This document shows, piece after piece, positions 34,649 to 43,061 of a DNA stretch of 64,000 nucleotides. The translations under genes and the position numbers were made by a program. The DNA is from Bacteroidia bacterium (GTDB lineage Bacteria > Bacteroidota > Bacteroidia > Bacteroidales > Bacteroidaceae). Below the pieces are notes generated by a model. The model was not told the DNA's origin, searched no databases, and saw only the letters and a list, made by a program, of their open reading frames with translations. The DNA lies in assembly GCA_009929715.1 (NCBI GenBank), contig RZZX01000002.1, positions 1 to 64,000 on the forward strand. Direction: 5' to 3'. Each line of letters starts with the position of its first letter. Position 1 is the stretch's first letter.

Positions 34649-37501
34649 TTAAATCTCAGATTCACCATAAAGTGTTGCTTGAAGATTGCGGTCGCCCAAG
34701 GTGTTATCTACACGAGCCACATTAACCCAGAACTTATTCTCGCGTACACTATCGATAGGATACGCTGCTTTCTGACGCGAGTAGGCATGATTCCACTCAT
34801 CAGCAACCACCTCATATTCAGGGTGTGGTGCATTAATCAGAACATTATCATCTTTGTTGGCTTCACCACTCTTAACTTCCTGTATTTCTTTCCAGATTTG
34901 AAGCATGGTGTCGACGAAATTATTGAGTTCAGCTAAGCTTTCACTTTCAGTAGGCTCAATCATTAAAGTACCATGTACAGGGAAAGAGAGAGTAGGAGCG
35001 TGGTAACCATAATCCATGAGTCGTTTAGCGATGTCATTTTCACTGATGCCCGTTTCTTGATGAACATTACGACATTCTAGAATCATTTCATGACCTACAA
35101 AGCCTGTTTTTCCTCGATAAACAATGCCATACGTCTCATTTAAACAAGCAGCCAAGTAGTTGGCATTAAGAATTGCAGTCCGTGTGGCTCTAGTCAATCC
35201 CTCGGTACCCATCATACGGATATAACCGTACGTGATAGGTAAGATACCGGCGCTACCAAAAGGAGCAGCCGAAACTTGATTTTGTGAGTTGCCAAAGCAA
35301 ACATGTCCGGGTAAGAATGGAACCAAATGAGCAGCCACGCCAATAGGGCCTGCACCAGGACCACCTCCACCGTGAGGAATTGCAAACGTTTTATGCAGAT
35401 TTAAGTGACACACATCTGCCCCGATAAAGCCCGGATTAGTCAGCCCCACTTGCGCATTCATGTTCGCGCCATCCATATAAACTTGTGCGCCACAAGCATG
35501 GATAATGTTACAAATCTCTTTTATTTCAGTTTCAAAGATACCGTGAGTCGAAGGGTAAGTTATCATCAGCGCAGCTAAATCCCCCTTGTTCGCCTCTGCT
35601 TTAGCGCGAAGATCGTCGACATCCACATTTCCCTTTTCATCACAAGCACACGTAATTGTTTCAAAGCCAGTTTGTATAGCCGATGCCGGATTCGTTCCGT
35701 GTGCCGATGCCGGGATCAAGACCTTATTACGATGTCCCTCACCAATACTTTCCAGATAAGCTCGGATCACACGAAGTCCTGCATATTCACCAGCAGCCCC
35801 AGAATTCGGTTGCATACTAATACCCGCAAACCCTGTAATTGTTTTAAGTTCTTCGCTTAGGTTCTGAATCAATTCACGGTAACCTTCAGTTTGTTCTTCC
35901 GGTGCAAGCGGATGGATGCCCATCCATTGTGCCGAGCTGAGCGGTAACATTTCAGAAGCAGCATTTAGCTTCATGGTACAAGAACCCAGAGAAATCATGG
36001 AGTGTGCCAATGAGATATCTTTGCGATCAAGTCGTTTCATGTAGCGCATCATCTCCGTTTCCGTGTGGTATTTAGAGAAAACCTCATGAGTCAAGAATGT
36101 GCTAGTACGTTTAAAAGGTTCCGTGATGATTGACAGTTCAGTGAACTCTTCTTTCTTGGGGCAATCTTTTTCTGCAGCAATGCTAAAGATAGACAATAAC
36201 ACGTTCACTTCATGCAAAGTCGTTGTCTCATCAATGCTAAAACCTACATCACCGTTGTCGAAATAACGTAAATTCACCTCTTTGCTTAGTGCAATCGTCC
36301 GGATCTGTTGAGCAGAAATTGATTCCGGCAGCACAAAACGCAGCGTATCAAAATACTCTTTGTTGAGCTGTGTATACCCCAACTTCTGCAGTTCCTTATC
36401 GAGTAGAACAGCAAGGCTATGTATGCGTGATGCAATCGCCTTTAGCCCTTCTTGCCCATGGTATACGGCATAAAATCCAGCCATTGTAGCCAGCAGAGCC
36501 TGTGAAGTACAAATATTCGATGTTGCTTTTTCACGCTTAATATGTTGTTCACGTGTTTGCAAAGCCATGCGGTAACAACGTTTACCATATTTATCTTTCG
36601 ACCAACCGATGATGCGCCCCGGCATGTAACGTTTAGACTCTTCGCGAACCGCAAAGAATGCCGCCGACGGGCCACCAAAGAACATCGGGATACCCAAGCG
36701 CTGTGTACTCCCAAAGACAATATCAGCCCCCCATTCTCCCGGAGGAGTCAGTAAAGTCAAACTCAAAATATCGGCAGCAACAGCCACCTTACATCCAGCT
36801 TGATGTGCCTTTTCTGTCAATGCGCGGTAATCTTCGATGCTACCGCTTGCATTAGGATATTGCACGATACAGCCAAAGACATCCGGTGTCAATTCGAATT
36901 CGCTATATTTTCCAAGGCGGATGCTAATACCTTGCGGTACAGCTCTAGTGGTCATAACAGCCAACGTTTGAGGAAAGACTTGTTCATCGACCAACACAAC
37001 GTTGGCACCCGTTTTTTGTTGGGTGCGTGAACGCATTGCATACATCATAGCCACTGCTTCGGCAGCAGCTGTTGCCTCATCGAGAAGCGAACAGTTGGCC
37101 AGTGGCATGCTAGTTAAGTCAGACACCACCGTTTGAAAGTTCATCAGCGCCTCTAAGCGTCCTTGAGAAACCTCTGTTTGATATGGGGTATAAGACGTAT
37201 ACCACACCGGGTTCTCAAACACATTACGTTGGATAACAGCCGGTGTGACTGTATTATACCATCCCATGCCAATAAAGGTATGGAACAATTTATTCTTATC
37301 CCCCAATTGGGCGACATGTTTGGCATATTCATATTCCGTCATTGGTTTTGGAAGATCCAAAGGCTCTTTCAGGCGAATGTTAGTCGGAATAGTTTTGTCA
37401 ATCAACTCATCGAGTGAGCCTACGCCAATTTTGCGAAGCATCACCTCAGTGTCTTTTTCATTGATGCCGTTGTGACGGCAAGTTAACAAATCGGTTTTCA
37501 T
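34649..37501 (-). CDS. gcvP: Glycine dehydrogenase (decarboxylating), P-protein
   Basis: This 950-residue PLP enzyme of the glycine cleavage system decarboxylates glycine and passes aminomethyl to the H-protein lipoyl group. It is the fused alpha2-type P-protein with two homologous halves. The PLP lysine is Lys704 in HLNLHKTFAIPHGGGGPG. MSLGSCTMKLN-like (MISLGSCTMKLNAASEM) marks the start of the second half. gcvT and gcvH are not in the window. No glycine riboswitch is seen; the gene follows an MBL hydrolase by 17 bp in a leftward operon. Confidence 0.98.
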   Translation of the reverse strand: MKTDLLTCRHNGINEKDTEVMLRKIGVGSLDELIDKTIPTNIRLKEPLDLPKPMTEYEYAKHVAQLGDKNKLFHTFIGMGWYNTVTPAVIQRNVFENPVWYTSYTPYQTEVSQGRLEALMNFQTVVSDLTSMPLANCSLLDEATAAAEAVAMMYAMRSRTQQKTGANVVLVDEQVFPQTLAVMTTRAVPQGISIRLGKYSEFELTPDVFGCIVQYPNASGSIEDYRALTEKAHQAGCKVAVAADILSLTLLTPPGEWGADIVFGSTQRLGIPMFFGGPSAAFFAVREESKRYMPGRIIGWSKDKYGKRCYRMALQTREQHIKREKATSNICTSQALLATMAGFYAVYHGQEGLKAIASRIHSLAVLLDKELQKLGYTQLNKEYFDTLRFVLPESISAQQIRTIALSKEVNLRYFDNGDVGFSIDETTTLHEVNVLLSIFSIAAEKDCPKKEEFTELSIITEPFKRTSTFLTHEVFSKYHTETEMMRYMKRLDRKDISLAHSMISLGSCTMKLNAASEMLPLSSAQWMGIHPLAPEEQTEGYRELIQNLSEELKTITGFAGISMQPNSGAAGEYAGLRVIRAYLESIGEGHRNKVLIPASAHGTNPASAIQTGFETITCACDEKGNVDVDDLRAKAEANKGDLAALMITYPSTHGIFETEIKEICNIIHACGAQVYMDGANMNAQVGLTNPGFIGADVCHLNLHKTFAIPHGGGGPGAGPIGVAAHLVPFLPGHVCFGNSQNQVSAAPFGSAGILPITYGYIRMMGTEGLTRATRTAILNANYLAACLNETYGIVYRGKTGFVGHEMILECRNVHQETGISENDIAKRLMDYGYHAPTLSFPVHGTLMIEPTESESLAELNNFVDTMLQIWKEIQEVKSGEANKDDNVLINAPHPEYEVVADEWNHAYSRQKAAYPIDSVRENKFWVNVARVDNTLGDRNLQATLYGESEI

Positions 37502-37518
37502 GTTTATAGTGGTTAAAT

Positions 37519-38157
37519 TTATCTGAAAAAAGGATTTTCTGATTTTTCGTTGCCAATGGTTGTCGGTGCACCATGCCCCGGGTAAACCACGGTTTCATTA
37601 GGCAAAGTAAACAGTCTGTTTCGGATATGGTCAATCAACTCATTAAAGTTGCCTCCTTCTAAATCTGCTCGTCCGATACTTCCTTGAAAAAGGACATCGC
37701 CCGAAAACATGCAATGGTCTGCTTCACAATAATAAACCAGACTTCCCGGTGAGTGTCCCGGTACGTGTATTGCTTCAAAGGTAGTCTGTCCAAAAGTAAT
37801 GCGGTCGCCATCATTGATATAATGGCCTAACGGCACCGGTGCTTCCTGTAAGCGAAATCCGAACATGCGGCTCTGTCTAGGTGCCTCATCGATCCAAAAC
37901 TCATCCGCCTGATTGGCTGATGCTGATAGACCGAACTCCTGAAGCATAAATGGATTACCAAAGATATGATCCAGATGTAAATGTGTATTAAGCAAGTGTT
38001 TCACTTGAAGCCCGTTTGATAGAATAAAGTTCTTCAACGTCTGTTTCTCTTCGTCATAGAAACATCCCGGGTCAATCACTACTGCTTCCTTTGTCTCGTC
38101 CCATAACACATAACAGTTTACGGGAAACATATTAAATTCAAATCGTTTAATTTTCAT
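37519..38157 (-). CDS. MBL-fold metallo-hydrolase (glyoxalase II-like)
   Basis: This is a 212-residue cytoplasmic metallo-beta-lactamase-fold hydrolase. The metal motif is THLHLDHIFG (HxHxDH); further ligands are in HVPGHSPGSLVYY, the Asp of FSGDVLF, and YPGHG. It is short, like YcbL-type glyoxalase II homologues. It lies between rsmG and gcvP (gaps of 30 and 17 bp). The substrate is not certain. Confidence 0.9.
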   Translation of the reverse strand: MKIKRFEFNMFPVNCYVLWDETKEAVVIDPGCFYDEEKQTLKNFILSNGLQVKHLLNTHLHLDHIFGNPFMLQEFGLSASANQADEFWIDEAPRQSRMFGFRLQEAPVPLGHYINDGDRITFGQTTFEAIHVPGHSPGSLVYYCEADHCMFSGDVLFQGSIGRADLEGGNFNELIDHIRNRLFTLPNETVVYPGHGAPTTIGNEKSENPFFR

Positions 38158-38187
38158 AAATGAGAGTCTACATGGTCAGATTACTTT

Positions 38188-38832
38188 TTAAAGCGGTACA
38201 TAGACCACTTTTTTTGTTTCAAAGAACGGTTCTTTGAACTCATCGCTTAAATTGTAAATCATTGTTTTATGTTTGAAAGGCATCGTTTCATGTTCCAATT
38301 CACCGCCTTTCAAGCAAATAAGGCCATTGGGTAGGCTATTTGATTGTTTAGATACAATATTCTTTTTAATGATTTTAATTAAATCGGCTAATGGCATCAC
38401 CGCCCGGCTCACCACAAAGTCGAACAGCTGTTTTTCCTCCTCTGCGCGTGCATGTCTAAACGTGACATTAGTCAGTCCGATAGCATCTGCGATCTCTTTA
38501 GCTACCCGTACCTTTTTGCCGATACTATCCACCAAGTGAAACTTCACCTCAGGAAATAAAATAGCCAATGGTATGCCTGGGAATCCCCCTCCAGTACCTA
38601 AATCCATGACAGATGATCCAGGGCGGAATTGGATGATTCGAGCTATTCCAAGAGAGTGTAAGACATGATGTTCATACAAATTCTCAATATCTTTTCTGGA
38701 AATAACATTAATTTTAGCGTTCCAATCGAGATATAGATCATATAGAGCAGCAAATTGCCGCTGTTGTTCCGCTGTTATAGTTGGAAAATAGTGGAGTATA
38801 ATCTCCTTGTTGTTTGATGATAAATCAGTCAT
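38188..38832 (-). CDS. rsmG: 16S rRNA (guanine527-N7)-methyltransferase
   Basis: This is a 214-residue SAM-dependent methyltransferase (RsmG/GidB) modifying G527 of 16S rRNA. The SAM site is VMDLGTGGGFPGIPLAILFP. NVISRKDIENLYEHHVLHSLGI and FVVSRAVMPLADLIKII are other family blocks. It directly abuts the upstream DUF3298 gene and is probably cotranscribed. Confidence 0.95.
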   Translation of the reverse strand: MTDLSSNNKEIILHYFPTITAEQQRQFAALYDLYLDWNAKINVISRKDIENLYEHHVLHSLGIARIIQFRPGSSVMDLGTGGGFPGIPLAILFPEVKFHLVDSIGKKVRVAKEIADAIGLTNVTFRHARAEEEKQLFDFVVSRAVMPLADLIKIIKKNIVSKQSNSLPNGLICLKGGELEHETMPFKHKTMIYNLSDEFKEPFFETKKVVYVPL

Positions 38833-39684
38833 TTAAGCTTTTAATTCTTTTAATGTTAAGTTTTCCCCCAATAAGTGTTCAAGCATTGTAAAGGGAATCG
38901 TTACTTTTACCGGCCCCATTGAGTAAGGGGTAATGTCATATACATTATAATAAAAAGTAATCTCTGTTGGGCTTAGATAAAAGTTTTCTGTCGGGGCGAT
39001 ATCGCCGGTTGAACCATACCCTAAATCTTCCAGAGTCTCATGAGTGGTGACTTTGTTATCGGCCATCAGCTGATTCCATATTAAATCAGTCAAGGCTTCT
39101 TTGTAATCGCCTGCAAAAATGTCATCTAAATGTAGTATTCGTTTTTGCTTCAAATCAACATTAAGGTAATTAGTGGTATATATTCCGTGGGCTCCTCCCG
39201 TATATTCATTGTAGTCGATGCGGTATACCAAAAGTGATTTGGTATAAAGCTGCACATGGCTTTCAATGTTTTTGTAATAAGAGTACCATCCCCCTATGAA
39301 TCCGCTATTCTCTTTGTTCTTAGCATCTTCCGCATACATTGGTTCTAAGTCTCGTAAATAATCATTAACATAACTATCCGAAACCAGTTTGACAACATCC
39401 GTTGTTTTCTCACCCATGTACTTTTCACCAAAGCAAGCTGAAATAAAGTGTGCTTCCAGGCTATCTTTTAGAACCGGGTCTGTCGATTTAACTGGAAAAG
39501 CAAAGTTGATCGTCAAGTTACAAGCAGGTTTGGCCGTATCGTTGAAGAGATGAACGGTCTTATTGACTTGTATACTATCGAACGTTAATTCGCCCGTATT
39601 CTTATTCATTTTGCTATGACATGAAAATAAAAAGCTGCTTGCCGAAACAAGAATTATAAGCAGGCTTACATATTGTTTTTTCAT
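38833..39684 (-). CDS. DUF3298/DUF4163 lipoprotein
   Basis: This is a 283-residue predicted lipoprotein (signal MKKQYVSLLIILVSASSFLF, lipobox LFSC). It has a DUF4163-like N-terminal half and a DUF3298 C-terminal half (RIDYNEYTGGAHGIYTTNYLNVDL; FYLSPTEITFYYNVYDITPYSMGPVKVTIP). The fold is shared with RsiV-type anti-sigma extracellular domains, but there is no cytoplasmic anti-sigma part here. Function is unknown. The ATG at 39684 is chosen over the longer frame (to 39735) because it gives the signal peptide and lies just downstream of the promoter. Confidence 0.85.
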   Translation of the reverse strand: MKKQYVSLLIILVSASSFLFSCHSKMNKNTGELTFDSIQVNKTVHLFNDTAKPACNLTINFAFPVKSTDPVLKDSLEAHFISACFGEKYMGEKTTDVVKLVSDSYVNDYLRDLEPMYAEDAKNKENSGFIGGWYSYYKNIESHVQLYTKSLLVYRIDYNEYTGGAHGIYTTNYLNVDLKQKRILHLDDIFAGDYKEALTDLIWNQLMADNKVTTHETLEDLGYGSTGDIAPTENFYLSPTEITFYYNVYDITPYSMGPVKVTIPFTMLEHLLGENLTLKELKA

Positions 39685-39732
39685 AAGTTTTTCTTCTTTA
39701 AATTCAACATATGATTTTATCTTCTTATACGG

Positions 39733-39740
39733 CAAATATA
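39733..39740 (-). promoter_or_regulatory. Promoter -7 element of the DUF3298-rsmG-MBL-gcvP unit
   Basis: On the minus strand this reads TATATTTG followed by C. It lies 48 bases before the lipoprotein ATG. The 145 bases between this and the copA promoter contain no other signal I recognise. Confidence 0.55.
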
Positions 39741-39878
39741 GACGAAATAAGTGAATCGGCGAATAAAAAAGGAAAATTAATTTGCCCTAAGCCAAAAACC
39801 TGACCGATTGAATCAGTTTCTGCTGAATAGATAAAAAAAGGTTTGGTTATAATTCTTTTTTTCTTACTGTATTTTTTG

Positions 39879-39886
39879 TATATTTG
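39879..39886 (+). promoter_or_regulatory. Promoter -7 element of copA
   Basis: TATATTTG followed by C lies 50 bases before the copA ATG. No clear copper-responsive operator is visible. Confidence 0.55.
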
Positions 39887-39936
39887 CGAAAACGCATAAG
39901 GAGATTATTAGTTTTAACTTAAACCCAAGTAAATAT

Positions 39937-42147
39937 ATGAGTGAAGTGATCAAGAAGGCTTATCCGGTGCTTCATATGCATTGTGCTGGATGTGCTGCTA
40001 ATGTTGAAAAAACGGTGAGGAAATTACCCGGAGTGACAGATGCTTCGGTTAATTTGGCTACAAAGACCTTATTTGTTTCTTATTTTGATGAGAAACTCTC
40101 TTCTGGTGAACTTCGTGTGGCGATATTGGCTGCCGGGTATGATTTGATTATTTCTGAAGAAGGTCAAGAGGAACAGAATACAGAAGAAAAAGCTTATTAT
40201 AAAAGCTTGAAAAAGAGAGTTATCGGCGCATGGCTCGTTGCGCTCCCGATGCTTTTTCTTTCCATGGTCGTTGAGAATACCTTTTTTTCTCAACTAGCCC
40301 AATTCTTATTAGCGATGCCGGTGCTGCTCTATTTTGGCAACTCTTTTTATGTTGGTGCATGGAAGCAAGCTAAGCTGGGGCGGACCAATATGGATACGTT
40401 GGTGGCTTTAAGTACTTCTATCGCTTTTCTTTTTAGTGCTTTTAATACCTTTTTCCCGAATTTCTGGATTCAAAGAGGGTTGGAACCTCATGTCTATTAC
40501 GAGGCTTCGGTTGTTATTATTGCCTTTGTGCTGACAGGTAAGTTAATGGAAGAACGTGCCAAAGGTAATACCTCTGAAGCCATCAAAAAACTGATGGGGA
40601 TGCAACCGAAAACGGCGCGTGTGGTACGTGGTGATAGTGAAGTCGACATCCTTGTTGGCCAACTACAAATAGACGATTCGGTTGTCGTTCGCCCTGGCGA
40701 ACAGATACCAGTGGATGGCTATCTTTCTAAAGGAACCTCTTATGTTGATGAAAGCATGATTAGTGGTGAGCCCTTGCCGGTAGAAAAAAAGATTGGCGAC
40801 AAAGTATTGGCAGGCACTATTAATCAGCGTGGCTCCTTCGTTGTTCAAGCCAAAGAAGTTGGTTCCGCTACTGTCTTGGCGCGTATCATTCAGATGGTTC
40901 AGGAGGCGCAAGGCAGTAAAGCACCGGTTCAGCGTATTGTAGACCGTATAACCTCTTTCTTTATTCCGGTGGTACTCGGCTTTTCCGTGTTGACACTCTT
41001 TTTATGGGTGACTATCGGTGGTACTGATTATCTCTCTTATGGTATGCTTTCTGCTGTTTCTGTTTTGGTTATTGCCTGTCCATGTGCTTTGGGGTTAGCA
41101 ACTCCAACCGCTTTAATGGTCGGCATCGGTAAGGCTGCTAGTCATCATATCCTGATAAAAGATGCTGTTGCCTTGGAACAAATGCGTCAAATAAACGTTG
41201 TGGTTTTAGACAAGACCGGAACGTTGACCGAAGGCCATCCAGCAGTGTCGGGCTGGCTGTGGGCATGCTTTCAAGATCCTCTTTATAAAAGTGTACTACT
41301 ATCGGCCGAGATGCACTCTGAACATCCGTTTGCCGGAGCGATTGTTTCTGCTTTAGTCGAAGATGAAAAAGTCACAGCAGTAGAGCTTGATTCTTTTGAA
41401 AGCCTTACCGGGAAGGGCGTTCTTGTCTCTTATCAGCAGAAATCCTATTGGGTAGGCAGTCATAAGTTATTGAAAGACTTCAACGCCAATTTGCCAGATG
41501 TGATGACTGCGATGATTATCCAATATGAATCCGAAGGGAATGGCATCATCTATTTCGGCTGTGGAAAAGAGCTATTAGGTGTTATTGCTGTTTCCGACCG
41601 CATTAAATCAACTTCGGCAGAAGCGGTGAAAGAGCTAAAACGTCAAGGAGTTGAACTCTACATGTTGACTGGTGATAGCGAACGTACCGCCCGATCGGTC
41701 TCTAATCTAGTTGGCATCGATCATTTTATAGCCGATGCTTTGCCTGATGATAAAGAGAATTTTATACGCGAGTTACAGATGCAAGGTAAGCGCGTAGCCA
41801 TGGTAGGTGATGGCATTAATGACTCTCAAGCTTTGGCTTTGGCCGATGTCAGCATCGCTATGGGTAAAGGCACAGACATTGCGATGGATGTGGCCATGGT
41901 CACACTGATGACCTCCGATTTATTGCTACTGCCGCAAGCCTTCGAGATCTCTAGGCAGACCGTCAAACTGATTCATCAAAATCTATTTTGGGCTTTCATA
42001 TACAACCTAATAGGTATTCCTATTGCCGCTGGTATTTTGTATCCCCTTAATGGTTTATTATTAAATCCCATGCTTGCGAGTGCAGCGATGGCTTTTTCGA
42101 GTGTGAGTGTCGTACTTAACTCCTTAAGCTTAGGTCGCAAGAAATAG
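39937..42147 (+). CDS. copA: Copper-exporting P1B-type ATPase
   Basis: This is a 736-residue inner-membrane heavy-metal ATPase. It has one N-terminal HMA domain (metal motif Cys16-x-x-Cys19 in [12 protein letters not shown]) and eight membrane helices with the transport motif CPC (Cys381-Pro-Cys383). TISGEP-like [11 protein letters not shown] marks the actuator, Asp425 is in [11 protein letters not shown] is in SEHPFAGAI, and [15 protein letters not shown] completes the P-domain. The CPC plus the C-terminal [13 protein letters not shown] points to Cu+ export. It is a single-gene unit ending at a shared terminator. Confidence 0.94.
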   Translation: MSEVIKKAYPVLHMHCAGCAANVEKTVRKLPGVTDASVNLATKTLFVSYFDEKLSSGELRVAILAAGYDLIISEEGQEEQNTEEKAYYKSLKKRVIGAWLVALPMLFLSMVVENTFFSQLAQFLLAMPVLLYFGNSFYVGAWKQAKLGRTNMDTLVALSTSIAFLFSAFNTFFPNFWIQRGLEPHVYYEASVVIIAFVLTGKLMEERAKGNTSEAIKKLMGMQPKTARVVRGDSEVDILVGQLQIDDSVVVRPGEQIPVDGYLSKGTSYVDESMISGEPLPVEKKIGDKVLAGTINQRGSFVVQAKEVGSATVLARIIQMVQEAQGSKAPVQRIVDRITSFFIPVVLGFSVLTLFLWVTIGGTDYLSYGMLSAVSVLVIACPCALGLATPTALMVGIGKAASHHILIKDAVALEQMRQINVVVLDKTGTLTEGHPAVSGWLWACFQDPLYKSVLLSAEMHSEHPFAGAIVSALVEDEKVTAVELDSFESLTGKGVLVSYQQKSYWVGSHKLLKDFNANLPDVMTAMIIQYESEGNGIIYFGCGKELLGVIAVSDRIKSTSAEAVKELKRQGVELYMLTGDSERTARSVSNLVGIDHFIADALPDDKENFIRELQMQGKRVAMVGDGINDSQALALADVSIAMGKGTDIAMDVAMVTLMTSDLLLLPQAFEISRQTVKLIHQNLFWAFIYNLIGIPIAAGILYPLNGLLLNPMLASAAMAFSSVSVVLNSLSLGRKK

Positions 42148-42174
42148 CCCGGTCTTTTTGGCTCAGAATGTTTT

Positions 42175-42219
42175 AAAGCCTGCTTCTGCTGTTATATCAC
42201 AGCATCGAAGCAGGCTTTT
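42175..42219. terminator. Bidirectional terminator (copA / GH16)
   Basis: AAAGCCTGCTTC (42175-42186) pairs perfectly with GAAGCAGGCTTT (42207-42218), with an additional inner GCTG/CAGC pairing. It serves both converging genes. Confidence 0.9.
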
Positions 42220-42241
42220 AATCGTTTAGCTTGGTTCGTGT

Positions 42242-43036
42242 CTATTTGGAACGTTTCTTATAAAACCTCACCCAATCGATCCGCATTTCGGCGGGTAGTT
42301 CCGCTGGGTTGACAGCGCCGACCCAGCTGCCTCCGAGCTGAGAATCGAGGTATAAGAAAAACGGATCATACGCAAACGGGAATTGTCCGTCTTTGCCACC
42401 GTTGATTTTAGGATAACAAAGCGTCTTCTCCCCATTGGTATAATAGACTACACTGTCTTTATACAACTCTACTGCATAGGTATTATATTCATTCGGGTTG
42501 ATAGGTGTTGTGGCATACCGCTTCGGTTCCTCTTTCTTTAAGTTGATCGTGTAGTGGCTGTGCACCGTTTGGTAAACCACATTGTCATGATTCAGGTGCT
42601 CCATGATGTCGATTTCGCCACCGTAAGGATAGGGGATAGGTCCGGGAACCATCCAAATGGCCGGCCAATACCCTTGTGCACTTGTAAACTTCGCCCTCAC
42701 CTCTAGTCGCCCATTCTCAAAAGCTTTTTTATCCTTTGTCCATATACCGCCCGTAAGATACGTTGCCGTATCTTGTGGAAAAGTCTCATTTTCGATGGCT
42801 TTGAGTATCACATTCCCATCTTTTACTTCCACCAGCCCCTCATGTAGAGCCATGTAATTGTTCCAATCCGATCCTCCCCGTGGGATACGCGACCAATGAG
42901 CCGTATCGAGTTCAGATCCATTGAACTCCTCTTGCCACACCAGTGTCCATTGCTTTTGCTCCTTTTTAGGACGCTCAATACTAAATAGGTAAGCCGAACA
43001 AAGGAGTGTTGTGGCTAAAATAAAAGTTATTTTCAT
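42242..43036 (-). CDS. GH16 beta-glucanase-like enzyme
   Basis: This is a 264-residue exported glycoside hydrolase family 16 enzyme (laminarinase or other endo-beta-1,3/1,4-glucanase/galactanase). A signal peptide precedes WTLVWQEEFNGSELDTAHW, and the catalytic motif GEIDIMEHLNHD provides Glu141 (nucleophile) and Glu146 (acid/base). YTNGEKTLCYPKINGG and MRIDWVRFYKK close the beta-jelly roll. The open frame extends to 43111, but the ATG at 43036 gives a clean signal peptide. It follows the phosphoesterase/PQQ gene by 25 bp. Confidence 0.93.
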   Translation of the reverse strand: MKITFILATTLLCSAYLFSIERPKKEQKQWTLVWQEEFNGSELDTAHWSRIPRGGSDWNNYMALHEGLVEVKDGNVILKAIENETFPQDTATYLTGGIWTKDKKAFENGRLEVRAKFTSAQGYWPAIWMVPGPIPYPYGGEIDIMEHLNHDNVVYQTVHSHYTINLKKEEPKRYATTPINPNEYNTYAVELYKDSVVYYTNGEKTLCYPKINGGKDGQFPFAYDPFFLYLDSQLGGSWVGAVNPAELPAEMRIDWVRFYKKRSK

Positions 43037-43061
43037 CTGTCTTATTTTCAAATTAAGAGAG

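Noticed and set aside
37502-37518. Glycine riboswitch upstream of gcvP
   Set aside because: Only 17 bases separate gcvP from the preceding gene, too short for an aptamer.
38833-39684. Anti-sigma factor RsiV
   Set aside because: It shares the DUF3298 fold but is a lipoprotein without a cytoplasmic sigma-binding domain or adjacent sigma gene.
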